64,000 bases of DNA, taken from positions 1,286,501 to 1,350,500 of the forward strand of contig NZ_CP061336.1 of NCBI RefSeq assembly GCF_005473905.2, read 5' to 3'. The notes under the pieces are model-generated. The model saw only the letters and a list, made by a program, of their open reading frames with translations. It did not search any database and had not been told where the DNA came from. Source of the stretch: Ruminiclostridium herbifermentans (lineage in GTDB: Bacteria; Bacillota; Clostridia; Acetivibrionales; DSM-1351). This document shows positions 26,096 to 35,509 of this stretch, piece after piece. The stretch's first letter is position 1. Each line of letters starts with the position of its first letter. Position numbers and translations under genes: made by a program.

Positions 26096-29000
26096 ATGAA
26101 ACTAAAATTTAAACACCAGAAGTTTCAGGCTGATGCTGCGAAAGCAGTCTGTGATGTCTTTATAGGACAGCCCTATTTAACACCAACATATATGATGGAT
26201 AGGGGCTTTTCTCAAAGTGGCCAGATGAGCCTAACCGAAGAGCAAGACTTCACTGGTTGGAACAATCATCGCATTGTGCCTGAACTGAATGATAATATTA
26301 TTCTTGAAAATCTGAACAAAGTACAACGCACTTATCAGATTGAACCATCAAAGAAGCTTGAAGGACGATACAATCTAACTATAGAAATGGAAACTGGCGT
26401 TGGCAAAACTTATACTTATATAAAAACTATGTATGAACTTAACAAAAGGTATGGCTGGAGCAAGTTCATAGTAGTTGTTCCGAGTGTAGCCATCCGTGAG
26501 GGTGTGTACAAGTCTTTCCAGATTACTCAGGACCACTTTGCTGAGGAGTATGGTAAGAAGATAAGGTTTTTCATATATAATTCCTCACAGCTCACAGAGA
26601 TCGACCGCTTCGCTTCGGATAGCTCTATCAATGTGATGATAATTAATTCACAGGCTTTCAACGCAAAGGGCAAGGACGCTCGACGCATATATATGAAATT
26701 GGATGAGTTCAGAAGCCGACGTCCGATTGATATTATAGCGAAAACAAACCCTATCCTTATTATAGACGAGCCCCAGTCTGTTGAGGGTACGGCAACAAAA
26801 GAACGGTTGAAGGAGTTTAATCCTCTAATTACCATTCGCTATTCTGCTACCCATAAAAAGGATAGCGTATACAACATGGTTTACCGTCTTGATGCTATGG
26901 AAGCGTACAACAAGAAGTTAGTAAAGAAAATTGCTGTAAAGGGTATATCTGTTAGTGGAAGCACTGCAACGGAAAGCTATGTATATTTGGAAAGCATTAA
27001 TCTATCCAAAGGCAACCCTACTGCAACAATTGAATTTGATTGTAAAGGAACGAAGGGCATCCGAAAGGTAGTACGTACCGTTGGTGAGGGGTACAAGCTA
27101 TACGAGAATTCTGGTGAGCTTGACGAGTACAAGAATGGTTTCACTGTCATGCGTATAGACGGAAGAGATTCCAGTATTGAGTTCACAAATGGTATTAAAC
27201 TATTTGCCGGTGACGTTATAGGGGCAGTGAGTGAAGAACAGCTCCGGCGAATTCAAATACGCGAAACAATCCTCTCCCATATCCAACGAGAGCGGCAATT
27301 ATTCTACAAGGGCATTAAAGTCTTATCATTGTTTTTTATTGACGAGGTTGCAAAGTATAAGCAATATAACGATGCAGGACAGGCCTATAATGGTTCTTAT
27401 GCCGACATATTTGAAGAAGAATATAAGCAGATCGTTGAAAATATGCAACTTGAGCTTGGGAATGAGGACTATATAAATTACCTTAATTCTATTACAGCAG
27501 AGGAAACTCATGCAGGTTATTTTTCAATTGACAAAAAGAGTAATCGCTTAGTAGATAGTAAGATTGGTGATAAAAAAGAACGTACGTCAGACGATACCGA
27601 TGCGTATGATCTTATTATGAAAAACAAAGAACGCCTTCTTGACCGTAAGGAGCCTGTGCGTTTTATCTTCTCTCACTCTGCATTACGTGAAGGGTGGGAT
27701 AACCCTAATGTATTTCAAATATGCACCTTGAAACAAAGCGGTAGCGAAGTTCGTAAACGTCAAGAGGTTGGGCGCGGCCTACGTCTTTCTGTTAACCAAT
27801 TGGGTGAGCGTATGGATACTAACCTCCTGGGTGAAGATGTTCATAATATAAATGTGCTAACAGTTATTGCTAACGAGAGTTATGACAGTTTTGCAAAAGG
27901 ATTGCAATCTGAAATCGCTGAAGCAGTTGCAGATAGACCTGTTAAGGTAACAATTGATCTGTTCAGAAACAAGGTAATAAAAGATACAAATGGTAACGAG
28001 CAAGTCATTGATGTAGATATGGCGCAAGCTATTTACGACAGCCTGGTTGAGAATGGTTATGTCAAGAAAGGGGTACTTACCGATAAGTATTATGAGGATA
28101 AGAAGAATAATGCCATTGAGGTTGCTGATGAAGTTGCTGACAGTGCAGCAGACGTTATCGCTATACTTGATTCCATTTATGACAGTCGCGCTATGCAGCC
28201 AGAAAATGCTCGGGCAAACAATGTAGAATTGCGACTTGATAAATCAAAGCTCGGACTGCCGGAATTCAAAAAGCTGTGGGAACAAATTAATGTCCGCAGT
28301 GCTTATGTTGTTGATTTTGACACCGAAGAACTTATAAGCAAGTCAATAGCAGCATTGAATAAAGACCTTCGGGTTTCTAAGATTTATTATAAGATTGAAT
28401 CCGGCGAAATGAACAGTATAAAGTCCAAAGAGGATTTACAGAAAGGGTCTTCATTTGTAAAGGAACAGGGAGATGCTTATAAGGCACAAATAACTTCAAA
28501 TTCAAGCGTAAGATATGACCTAATAGGTAAAATAGTAGCTGAGACGGACCTGACAAGAGTAACAGTAGCGAAGATTTTAAAGGGTATTGAGAAAGCCGTC
28601 TTTGAGCAGTTTAAGGATAACCCAGAGGAATTTATTATCAAGGCCAGCAACCTTATCAATGAACAAAAGGCGACGGTCATTATTCAGCATATTACCTACA
28701 ACAAGCTCGATGCTGTATATGACACAACTATTTTCACTGAACCGACGCTGAAAGGTCAGCTGGGCGTAAATGCAATGGTTGCAAACAAACATCTTTATGA
28801 TCATATCCTTTATGACAGCACAAATGAGCGTGATTTTGCAAAGGAACTGGATACGAGTACTGAAGTCGCGGTATATGTCAAATTGCCAAAAGGGTTTTAT
28901 ATCAATACGCCTGTTGGCAAATATAATCCCGATTGGGCAATTGCATTTTATGAAGGGAAAGTAAAACATATTTATTTTGTCGCAGAAACAAAAGGTTCTA

Positions 29001-29140
29001 TGTCATCCATGCAGCTTAGAATGATTGAGGATGCGAAAATCCATTGTGCCAGAGAGCATTTCAAAGCTATCAGTTCAGGCAATGTTAAATATGATGTCAT
29101 TGATAGCTATGAAAGCTTGATGAATAAATTAATGAATTAA
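26096..29140 (+). CDS. res: Type III restriction endonuclease subunit (Res)
   Basis: 1,014-residue ATP-dependent subunit that, with Mod, translocates on DNA and cuts near unmethylated sites. Walker A ETGVGKTYTYIK is near residue 99, the DExx box IIDEPQSVEG near 222, and the motif V-VI region REGWDNPNVFQ with RQEVGRGLRL near 531-560. The C-terminal PD-(D/E)XK nuclease is visible as NPDWAIAF near 944 and VAETKGS near 961. GAAAGGAG precedes ATG 26096. The gene is intact, but type III Res needs Mod for recognition, so with mod split the enzyme is probably inactive, and also harmless to the host. Confidence 0.93.
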   Translation: MKLKFKHQKFQADAAKAVCDVFIGQPYLTPTYMMDRGFSQSGQMSLTEEQDFTGWNNHRIVPELNDNIILENLNKVQRTYQIEPSKKLEGRYNLTIEMETGVGKTYTYIKTMYELNKRYGWSKFIVVVPSVAIREGVYKSFQITQDHFAEEYGKKIRFFIYNSSQLTEIDRFASDSSINVMIINSQAFNAKGKDARRIYMKLDEFRSRRPIDIIAKTNPILIIDEPQSVEGTATKERLKEFNPLITIRYSATHKKDSVYNMVYRLDAMEAYNKKLVKKIAVKGISVSGSTATESYVYLESINLSKGNPTATIEFDCKGTKGIRKVVRTVGEGYKLYENSGELDEYKNGFTVMRIDGRDSSIEFTNGIKLFAGDVIGAVSEEQLRRIQIRETILSHIQRERQLFYKGIKVLSLFFIDEVAKYKQYNDAGQAYNGSYADIFEEEYKQIVENMQLELGNEDYINYLNSITAEETHAGYFSIDKKSNRLVDSKIGDKKERTSDDTDAYDLIMKNKERLLDRKEPVRFIFSHSALREGWDNPNVFQICTLKQSGSEVRKRQEVGRGLRLSVNQLGERMDTNLLGEDVHNINVLTVIANESYDSFAKGLQSEIAEAVADRPVKVTIDLFRNKVIKDTNGNEQVIDVDMAQAIYDSLVENGYVKKGVLTDKYYEDKKNNAIEVADEVADSAADVIAILDSIYDSRAMQPENARANNVELRLDKSKLGLPEFKKLWEQINVRSAYVVDFDTEELISKSIAALNKDLRVSKIYYKIESGEMNSIKSKEDLQKGSSFVKEQGDAYKAQITSNSSVRYDLIGKIVAETDLTRVTVAKILKGIEKAVFEQFKDNPEEFIIKASNLINEQKATVIIQHITYNKLDAVYDTTIFTEPTLKGQLGVNAMVANKHLYDHILYDSTNERDFAKELDTSTEVAVYVKLPKGFYINTPVGKYNPDWAIAFYEGKVKHIYFVAETKGSMSSMQLRMIEDAKIHCAREHFKAISSGNVKYDVIDSYESLMNKLMN

Positions 29141-29155
29141 AATTGGCTTTATTTC

Positions 29156-29196
29156 AAGGGGAACTGTTTACAACAAAGCAGGTCCCCCTTTTTTAT
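29156..29196 (+). terminator. Terminator of the restriction operon
   Basis: AAGGGGAACTG (29156-29166) pairs with CAGGTCCCCCTT (29179-29190), with one bulge, followed by TTTTTATG. It lies 16 bases after the res stop. Confidence 0.75.
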
Positions 29197-29414
29197 GTTA
29201 CAGCAATGTTTCAACTTAGTCCAAGCAATTGACCATAATTTTCCATCAATAGCAAACTGAGTATGCAGTTTAGAAACTGCAGGAATTAAACACATAAAAG
29301 GAAATGAAAAAATCAACTTAATAGAGACCTTTGCTGGAGAGACGGATAGATCATCTATTTTTGGCGAAATGGGTACCAAGCAGTAAAATATTGTGGAATA
29401 AGTGCTATGAAAAT

Positions 29415-29594
29415 ATGAAATTCAGGGGGAAAACTATTCGCGGGTATTCTATTTGCAAAAAAAGTGACCGATTTACTGGGGTTTGTTTAGTGGATGGACA
29501 AATGTTAGGAATATGTGAAAATGCCAAAGATATTATAGACTGTAAATTAAATACAGAAGAATACGCAGAACGACTTTATACACTAAAGGAATAA
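29415..29594 (+). CDS. Small hypothetical protein or gene remnant
   Basis: 59 codons from ATG 29415, ending EYAERLYTLKE; the frame is open further upstream to about 29331. The composition (GYSICKKSDRFTGVCLVDGQ) looks like a real protein, but there is no convincing ribosome site and I recognise no family. It may be the tail of a decayed gene whose start lies in the region just after the res terminator. Confidence 0.3.
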   Translation: MKFRGKTIRGYSICKKSDRFTGVCLVDGQMLGICENAKDIIDCKLNTEEYAERLYTLKE

Positions 29595-29612
29595 TTCTAA
29601 TGTGAAAATAGT

Positions 29613-29637
29613 GGCTGCCGATCCGACCTCGGCAGCC
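29613..29637. terminator. GC-rich hairpin
   Basis: Nine perfect pairs (GGCTGCCGA with TCGGCAGCC) around seven bases. It has no T-tract, so it may be a remnant terminator. Confidence 0.4.
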
Positions 29638-29761
29638 CAACACATATGAAGTCTTTAATAGTACCTTTGCTTTTTCGATTGAGGGGTTTAGAGTGATAGG
29701 CAATATTGAAATGAAATAATATATCATCCTATATAAGAAGCTTTTTAGGAGGGACTCTTAA

Positions 29762-30540
29762 ATGGGAGAGTTAATAAGAAAATTAAAAGGAATAGATGCT
29801 TTATTAAATGAGCTTAATAGCTACAGGCCGCTTACAAAGGGAGAAGTAAAGCGCCTTAAGTAAGAGTTCCTAATAAATTTCACATATAACTCAAATGCAA
29901 TTGAAGGAAATACACTTACATTGCAGGAAACGGCATTAATATTAAATGAGGGGATAACAATTGGTGAAAAGTCCCTTAGAGAACATTTGGAGGTAATTAG
30001 TCACAAAGAGGCCTTTTCATATATAGAAGAATTTGTTAAGGAAAAAGAGAATATATCGGAGAAAGTAATTAAAGACACATTCACAGTCTTGTCCTAATGG
30101 ATCAAAGAGAAAACAGAGGTGTATATAGGCGAGTACCTGTAATGATAATGGGAGCAGAGCATACACCTCCGCAACCTTATTTGGTTCCTTTAAAAATGGA
30201 GGAGTTGATAAGTGCCTATAGTCAGGACAGTTTAGGTCACATAATAGAAAGAGTAGCAAAATTTCACCTTGATTTTGAAGCAATACATCCTTTTATTGAC
30301 GGAAATGGCAGGACAGGCAGGCTTGTATTAAATCTAGAGTTAATGAAGCAGGGCTATCCTCCAATAAATATAAAGTACAGTGACAGAAAACGGTATTATT
30401 CTTGCTTTACAAGTTATCACACAAAAAATGACCCATATGAAATGATACTTCCATTAGCAGAAAATGTAGAGTCAGAGATTCAAAATTACATTGACGAATT
30501 CAGATGCTTATGTGTATTTTTGGTTTTCAAGGTGAAATAA
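29762..30540 (+). pseudogene. Fic-domain protein, two disabling mutations
   Basis: Fic proteins AMPylate or otherwise modify hydroxyl groups on target proteins. The catalytic motif HPFIDGNGRTGR is intact near 30288-30323, and the N-terminal part has the self-inhibitory S-x-x-x-E-G helix (SNAIEG, after TYN). Two lesions break the gene: an in-frame TAA at 29861-29863 (codon 34), and a frameshift at about 30094. There, adding one C would turn a stop into Leu-Met-Asp-Gln and rejoin the frame carrying GVYRRVPV. GGAGGGA precedes ATG 29762. A fragment starting at ATG 30097 would lack the inhibitory helix; I see no good ribosome site for it. Confidence 0.88.
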
Positions 30541-30572
30541 TGATATGCTTCTAATTTCCCTTATAAATGAAC

Positions 30573-30608
30573 AAGGTCTGAAAGTATTTTAATATACTTT
30601 CAGACCTT
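30573..30608. terminator. Strong hairpin terminator
   Basis: Fifteen perfect pairs, AAGGTCTGAAAGTAT (30573-30587) with ATACTTTCAGACCTT (30594-30608), around a six-base loop. It lies between the dead Fic gene (+) and the end of deoB (-) and may serve both, although T-runs are short. Confidence 0.65.
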
Positions 30609-30787
30609 TAATGCTGTAGTGAAAGATCTCTTTGAGATATATAAAACTTTCTTGCTCAATTCTTGCAACTCTCAATTTTATGCTTTCTTTAGTATGTTAT
30701 GGGCATAATGCAAGCATATGCTATAACAAAGTATGCTTTGCAGTTTGAATGCCATGTTACTGAAATAGATGCAGCAGTGATGCCATT

Positions 30788-31978
30788 TTACTGCAACAAA
30801 TGTAGCAGGGATGTGCCTATTGTGTTTTTTGGCATTGACACGCCGAAGTTATCGGCGATTGTAGCACCTATAACAGCGAAGGTTTCCTGCTCAGGCAAAG
30901 GGCCAAAACCAGTCATAGATGGTGAATAGGCTAGGAAAGGAACCTTTTCACGGGTGTGGTCAGTGCCTGTATAGGTTGGGTCATTGCCGTGGTCAGCGGT
31001 GAGTATCAGCAAATCGTCATTTTTTAGCAAAGGCAGCAGTTCACCTAATTTGACATCAAATTTCTCAATCTCCTCGCCATATCCTTTCGGATTTCTGCGG
31101 TGACCCCAAAGAGCATCAAAGTCCACCAGATTAACAAAGCAAAAGCCGTAAAAGTCTGTACGAGCAATGTCGATGGTTTGCTCCATACCGTGAACGGAAC
31201 TTTGAGATTTGTAGGCAGCAGTGATGCCCTCACCATCGAAGATATCCTTAATTTTGCCAACTGAAATTACGTCAAAACCTTTATCTTTTAAGGCGTTTAA
31301 AACAGTTGATCCAAAGGGTTTGAGCGCATAATCGTGGCGGTTGCTAGTTCGGCGAAATTCGCCCCGCTTTTTTCCTACAAAAGGTCTGGCTATAACGCGG
31401 CCCACCTTCCATTCGTCACGTAAAGTCAGTTCACGGGCAATTTCGCAGCATCGGTATAGCTCCTGCAGGCCAAAGGTTTCCTCGTTACAGCAGATTTGCA
31501 GTACCGAATCTGCAGATGTATACACAATCATAGCACCAGTGGCGATATGCTCTTCGCCCAACTCCTCAATGATTTCTGTACCAGAAGCACTCTTGTTTCC
31601 AATGACACGATGACCTGTGCGTGCTTCCAGCTCGGAAATTAGCTCTGGAGGGAATCCAGTTTCAGTAAAAGTTTGAAAAGGTGTATCTACTCTCAGACCC
31701 ATTAATTCCCAATGACCAGTCATGGTATCCTTTCCGTTACTTATTTCCCTGAGTGAACAATAATAGCCAAGGGGACTATTTACAGGTGGCACATTGGTGA
31801 GTGAATGCAAATTGGCTAGACCTAACTTTTGCAGATTGGGAATATTAAGTCCGCCCATGACTTCTACAATATGGCCTAGAGTATCTACACCTACATCACC
31901 ATAATCAGGAGAATCCTTCATTGCACCAATACCTAAAGAATCGAGAACAATGGTTATAATACGTCTATATTTTTTCAT
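30788..31978 (-). CDS. deoB: Phosphopentomutase DeoB
   Basis: Interconverts ribose-1-phosphate or deoxyribose-1-phosphate with the 5-phosphates in nucleoside salvage. 396 residues, the standard length. The alkaline-phosphatase-like metal and active-site motifs are present: [13 protein letters not shown] at the N-terminus, [12 protein letters not shown] with the phosphorylated Thr near residue 86, [18 protein letters not shown], and [22 protein letters not shown] near the C-terminus. GGAGAG precedes the ATG ending at 31978. It lies just downstream of deoC, forming a deoCB catabolic unit that fits the nucleoside importer at 6-11.5 kb. More GC-rich codons than in neighbouring genes. Confidence 0.97.
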   Translation of the reverse strand: MKKYRRIITIVLDSLGIGAMKDSPDYGDVGVDTLGHIVEVMGGLNIPNLQKLGLANLHSLTNVPPVNSPLGYYCSLREISNGKDTMTGHWELMGLRVDTPFQTFTETGFPPELISELEARTGHRVIGNKSASGTEIIEELGEEHIATGAMIVYTSADSVLQICCNEETFGLQELYRCCEIARELTLRDEWKVGRVIARPFVGKKRGEFRRTSNRHDYALKPFGSTVLNALKDKGFDVISVGKIKDIFDGEGITAAYKSQSSVHGMEQTIDIARTDFYGFCFVNLVDFDALWGHRRNPKGYGEEIEKFDVKLGELLPLLKNDDLLILTADHGNDPTYTGTDHTREKVPFLAYSPSMTGFGPLPEQETFAVIGATIADNFGVSMPKNTIGTSLLHLLQ

Positions 31979-32013
31979 AGTAAGCCTCTCCTTAAAAAGT
32001 AAAATTTGATGAT

Positions 32014-32078
32014 TACAAGCCCATTAATACAAGCCCATTAATACAAGCCCATTAATACAAACCCATTAATACAAACCA
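32014..32078. repeat. 14-bp tandem repeat spanning the deoC stop codon
   Basis: Unit TACAAGCCCATTAA repeats four times from 32014 to 32069 (the fourth with one change), followed by a partial unit. On the minus strand the array begins in the last codons of deoC (Gly-Leu-Tyr-stop) and runs toward deoB. It looks like slippage amplification of the gene's own end. Confidence 0.9.
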
Positions 32079-32734
32079 TCAACAGGTTGGGATTTCATGA
32101 GTTTTACCAGACGACTTGTTCCCAGACGGTCGGCACCCAGATTGATAAATTTTTCGGCATCATTAAAATTGGCAATGCCACCAGCAGCCTTTATTTTGAC
32201 ATTGGGTCCAACGTGCTTCGCGAACAAGGCAATATCCTCAAGGGTGGCGCCAGCATTGGAAAATCCAGTACTAGTTTTAATATAGTCTGCCCCAGATTTG
32301 GTTATTAAATCACACATGGTAATTTTTTCCTCTTCAGTGAGAAGGCAGGTTTCAATTATGACCTTCAGAATATGGTTACCACAGGCTTGCTTAATAGCTT
32401 TAATTTCTTCAAGTACATAAGTATATTCTTTGTTTTTCAGGGTACCAATATTGATAACCATATCGATTTCATCAGCACCGTTAGCAATAGCATCACTGGT
32501 TTCAAAAACTTTGGCAGCAGTGGTCATGTTGCCATTTGGAAAACCTATAACGGTGCAGATAGCCAAGCGGTCACCTACATATTCTTTTGTACGGGCCACA
32601 TAGCAGGGAGGGATGCAAACTGAAGCTGTTTTATATTTGATGGCATCGTCACAAAGAGCTCTAATTTCTGGCCATGTGGCAGTTTGTAGCAACAATGTGT
32701 GGTCTACATGGGATAATATATCTTGTTTATTCAT
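32066..32734 (-). CDS. deoC: Deoxyribose-phosphate aldolase DeoC
   Basis: Cleaves 2-deoxyribose-5-phosphate to glyceraldehyde-3-phosphate and acetaldehyde. 222 residues, normal for the bacterial class I enzyme. HVDHTLL near the start, [12 protein letters not shown] near residue 86-97 (with the catalytic Asp), [10 protein letters not shown] near 145-155, and the Schiff-base lysine in VKIKAAGGI near residue 181-189. AAAGGAA precedes the ATG ending at 32734. It is first in the deoC-deoB unit. The stop codon lies within the 14-bp tandem array. Confidence 0.97.
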   Translation of the reverse strand: MNKQDILSHVDHTLLLQTATWPEIRALCDDAIKYKTASVCIPPCYVARTKEYVGDRLAICTVIGFPNGNMTTAAKVFETSDAIANGADEIDMVINIGTLKNKEYTYVLEEIKAIKQACGNHILKVIIETCLLTEEEKITMCDLITKSGADYIKTSTGFSNAGATLEDIALFAKHVGPNVKIKAAGGIANFNDAEKFINLGADRLGTSRLVKLMKSQPVDGLY

Positions 32735-33060
32735 AGAATTTTTTTCCTTTCTTCCCGAATTAACTTTCAGCGTAAAATTTTGTATTTAGTTATTATTATT
32801 CAATATAGCATGATATAGAATACCCTAGATATTGATGATTTTATGCTTGTTTTTCCAAATCCTTTAGACCAAAGCCAATGACAATAACAATAACAGCGTA
32901 CGAAACTGGCTACGATACACATTGTATATGAAAAACGACAAAATTCTTTTTTATTTTCTACCTTTTTGTTCAATAGTGGGATTTATTAAAATTACAGTAG
33001 GAGATAATATAAGAGCATAGACACGAGGTTCACAAAAAAATTTAAGGAGGAGTAATTATT
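32735..33060. other. Intergenic region between divergent deoC and importer genes
   Basis: No ORF. AT-rich, presumably holding both promoters; none is clear enough to call. AGGAGG at about 33045 is the ribosome site of the binding protein. Confidence 0.4.
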
Positions 33061-34149
33061 ATGAGATTTAAAAAAAGATGGATGGCACTAATGTTAGTAG
33101 CAGTAATGGCAATATCCATGATCGGATGTGCAAATGAATCAACAGATAACAATACAGATACATCTCAAAATAATACCCAACAGCAACAAGGTGGTAGTAA
33201 AGAAGATAATGTATTAGTCGTATATACAGCGAGAAGTGAGGTGCTAAATAAAGCTGTAATTTCAGATTTTGAAAGAGATACTGGAATCAAAGTTGAGTTA
33301 GTAACTGCTGGTACAGGTGAGCTGCTAAAGCGAGCTGAATCAGAAAAAGAAAATCCGCTAGGTGATATTTTTTGGGTAGCAGATCGTACTATGCTTGAAT
33401 CATCTTCCGATTTATTTATGCAGTATGTATCCCCAGAAGATTCAAATATGCTTGAAGGATTTCAGAATACTACTGGATATTTCTCACCAGCATTTTCAGA
33501 TCCACCTGTTTTGATTGTTAATACTAATTTAAAGGGTGACATTGAAATCAAAGGGTTTAAAGATTTATTAAATCCTAAGTTAAAAGGGAAAATTGCTTTT
33601 GGTGATCCGGTAAATTCTAGTTCAGCATTCCAATCATTGGTAGCTATGTTATATGCTATGGGTGATAACAATGATCCAATGTCAGACAGTGCTTGGAACT
33701 ATGTAGACCAATTCTTAAAAAATCTTGATGGTAAAATGAGCAATAGTTCCAGTCAGGTATATAAAGGTGTAGCAGAAGGCGAATATATAGTAGGTCTTAC
33801 ATGGGAGGACCCTGCAGCTAACTATGTAAAAGAAGGCGCATCTGTTGAGGTAGTGTTCCCAGAAGAAGGAACTATTTTCCCAGGAGAATCTGTACAGATA
33901 TTAAAAAACTGTAAACATCCTGAAAACGCAAAGAAGTTTGTAGACTTCATGTTATCTGAACAAATTCAAAATAAAGTAGGTAGCGAATTAACAGTTCGTC
34001 CTCTTAGAAAGAATGCAACACTAGCAGATTACATGACACCTCAATCCAGGATTAAGTTATTTAATAACTATGATGAAGGATGGGTTGCAAATAATAAAGT
34101 AAACATTACAAGTAAATTCAGTGAGGTTCTGGAATCTTCCATGGAATAA
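33061..34149 (+). CDS. Iron(III)/sugar-phosphate-type ABC transporter binding lipoprotein
   Basis: Extracytoplasmic binding protein of the AfuA/FbpA group (family-1 solute-binding, iron(III) type), 362 residues. The signal peptide ends SMIGC with lipidated Cys23, followed by an Asn/Gln/Ser-rich linker. The mature part begins VLVVYTARSEVLNKAVISDF, and GDIFWVADRTMLES is characteristic. Family members bind ferric iron, 2-aminoethylphosphonate or hexose phosphates. Because a YesM/YesN-type sensor pair is encoded downstream, an organic substrate such as a sugar phosphate is at least as likely as iron. AAGGAGG lies before ATG 33061. Confidence 0.85.
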   Translation: MRFKKRWMALMLVAVMAISMIGCANESTDNNTDTSQNNTQQQQGGSKEDNVLVVYTARSEVLNKAVISDFERDTGIKVELVTAGTGELLKRAESEKENPLGDIFWVADRTMLESSSDLFMQYVSPEDSNMLEGFQNTTGYFSPAFSDPPVLIVNTNLKGDIEIKGFKDLLNPKLKGKIAFGDPVNSSSAFQSLVAMLYAMGDNNDPMSDSAWNYVDQFLKNLDGKMSNSSSQVYKGVAEGEYIVGLTWEDPAANYVKEGASVEVVFPEEGTIFPGESVQILKNCKHPENAKKFVDFMLSEQIQNKVGSELTVRPLRKNATLADYMTPQSRIKLFNNYDEGWVANNKVNITSKFSEVLESSME

Positions 34150-34185
34150 TTCGAATTAAATAGATTTATTTAGTTAGTAAAACAT

Positions 34186-34239
34186 GGCCACTTAAAAAGC
34201 TTTGTCGATATAAAATTGAATGACAATATTTAAGTGGCC
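34186..34239 (+). promoter_or_regulatory. Intercistronic hairpin
   Basis: GGCCACTTAAA (34186-34196) pairs with TTTAAGTGGCC (34229-34239). There is no T-run, so it may protect the upstream mRNA or partly stop transcription, giving more binding protein than transporter. Confidence 0.5.
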
Positions 34240-34405
34240 CTTAACATTTAAAATCAGGCTATTTTGAATTTAAATTGCGTGTCAATTGATCTTACTTCGT
34301 TTAATATCCTGTTACAGATTGATAGATTGACAAATAGTATGGTGGGTCAAAAGGTGACACAATAAAAAATTTAGTAAATGAATTTGACTAAAAGGAGTGT
34401 CAATA

Positions 34406-35509
34406 ATGAGTGTAGCAATTAATATAGAAAAAGTCGTCAAAAGATTTGGTAAAGATACCGTTATCGATGGATTATCATTAGATGTAAAACCAGGAGAATT
34501 TTTTACATTACTTGGCCCATCTGGTTGTGGAAAAACTACATTACTTCGAATGATAATTGGATTTAATTCAATTGAAGGCGGACAAATAAAGGTTGACGGA
34601 AAAGTAATTAATGATATTCCTACCAATAAGAGAAATATGGGAATGGTCTTTCAAAATTATGCAATATTTCCGCATATGACAGTTAAAGATAATATTGCAT
34701 TTGGATTAAAGAACAGAAAAGTTTCTAAAGATGAGATTGAGAAAAAAGTAGATGAAATATTAAAGATAGTTAAAATCGACCATTTGAAAGATCGTAAGCC
34801 GCAAAATTTGTCCGGTGGTCAACAGCAACGTATTGCTTTGGCAAGAGCCATTGTAATTCATCCAGAAGTTCTTTTAATGGATGAGCCTCTTTCTAACCTT
34901 GATGCAAAATTGCGTATTGAAATGCGTAATGCAATAAAACAAATTCAGCAACAAATGGGAATTACGACTGTTTATGTAACTCACGATCAGGAGGAAGCAT
35001 TGGCCGTATCTGATCGAATTGCAGTTATGAATGGTGGAGTGATTCAACAAATTGATACTCCTAAACAAATTTATCAGCGTCCAGCTAATACGTTTGTTTC
35101 TACATTTATTGGTCTTTCCAATATAATGAATGGAGTGATTGATAGCAATGATAATGGAAATAGCATTGTTCGAATTGGCAACTATAAATTCCAGATGAAT
35201 AATATTAAAAAAGACACTGGTTCTAATATTCCTGTTAAGGTATCTGTTCGTCCGGAAGAATTTATTATAAATAAAGAGACACAAGAAGGTATTCCGGTTA
35301 CAGTAAAAAACAGTGTTTTCTTGGGAGTCGCAACTCACTATTTTGTTGTAACAAATGAAGGACAAGAGATGGAGGTTATACAAAATTCAGATTTAGGGGA
35401 ATTGATTCCAAACGGATCTAAAATACATTTAAAATTACAGGTACAAAAGGTAAATGTATTTAGTGCTGATGGCTCTAAGACCTTTATAGATAGGGAGGTT
35501 CGTTTATGA
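34406..35509 (+). CDS. ABC transporter ATP-binding protein (FbpC/PotA type)
   Basis: 367-residue ATPase with a nucleotide-binding domain and a C-terminal TOBE regulatory domain. Walker A GPSGCGKTT is near residue 37, signature LSGGQQQRIALARA near 135, Walker B VLLMDEPLSNLDA near 156, and VTHDQEEALAVSD near 190. AAAGGAG (34391-34397) is eight bases before ATG 34406; an in-frame GTG at 34397 overlaps that site. The ATG of the permease overlaps its stop (ATGA). Confidence 0.92.
   Translation: MSVAINIEKVVKRFGKDTVIDGLSLDVKPGEFFTLLGPSGCGKTTLLRMIIGFNSIEGGQIKVDGKVINDIPTNKRNMGMVFQNYAIFPHMTVKDNIAFGLKNRKVSKDEIEKKVDEILKIVKIDHLKDRKPQNLSGGQQQRIALARAIVIHPEVLLMDEPLSNLDAKLRIEMRNAIKQIQQQMGITTVYVTHDQEEALAVSDRIAVMNGGVIQQIDTPKQIYQRPANTFVSTFIGLSNIMNGVIDSNDNGNSIVRIGNYKFQMNNIKKDTGSNIPVKVSVRPEEFIINKETQEGIPVTVKNSVFLGVATHYFVVTNEGQEMEVIQNSDLGELIPNGSKIHLKLQVQKVNVFSADGSKTFIDREVRL

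Larger units (their letters stand above)
29197..29761 (+). other. Low-information region with gene debris after the restriction island
   Basis: Two coding-like pieces in different frames: one ends FGEMGTKQ at a TAA near 29386, the other is the ORF at 29415-29594. They may be remnants of one or two degraded genes. A hairpin with arms GGCTGCCGA (29613-29621) and TCGGCAGCC (29629-29637) lies after them and lacks a T-run. Nothing else is recognised. Confidence 0.4.

Noticed and set aside
28577-28969. 130-codon minus-strand ORF opposite res
   Set aside because: Overlaps the Res nuclease domain; no motif and no start signal.
30699-30929. 76-codon plus-strand ORF opposite the end of deoB
   Set aside because: Most of it is antisense to the conserved DeoB C-terminus, and it lacks a ribosome site.
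34874-35383. 169-codon minus-strand ORF opposite the FbpC-type ATPase
   Set aside because: Long, but antisense to a conserved ABC ATPase; Asn/Ile/Ser-rich as expected from complementing AT-rich codons.
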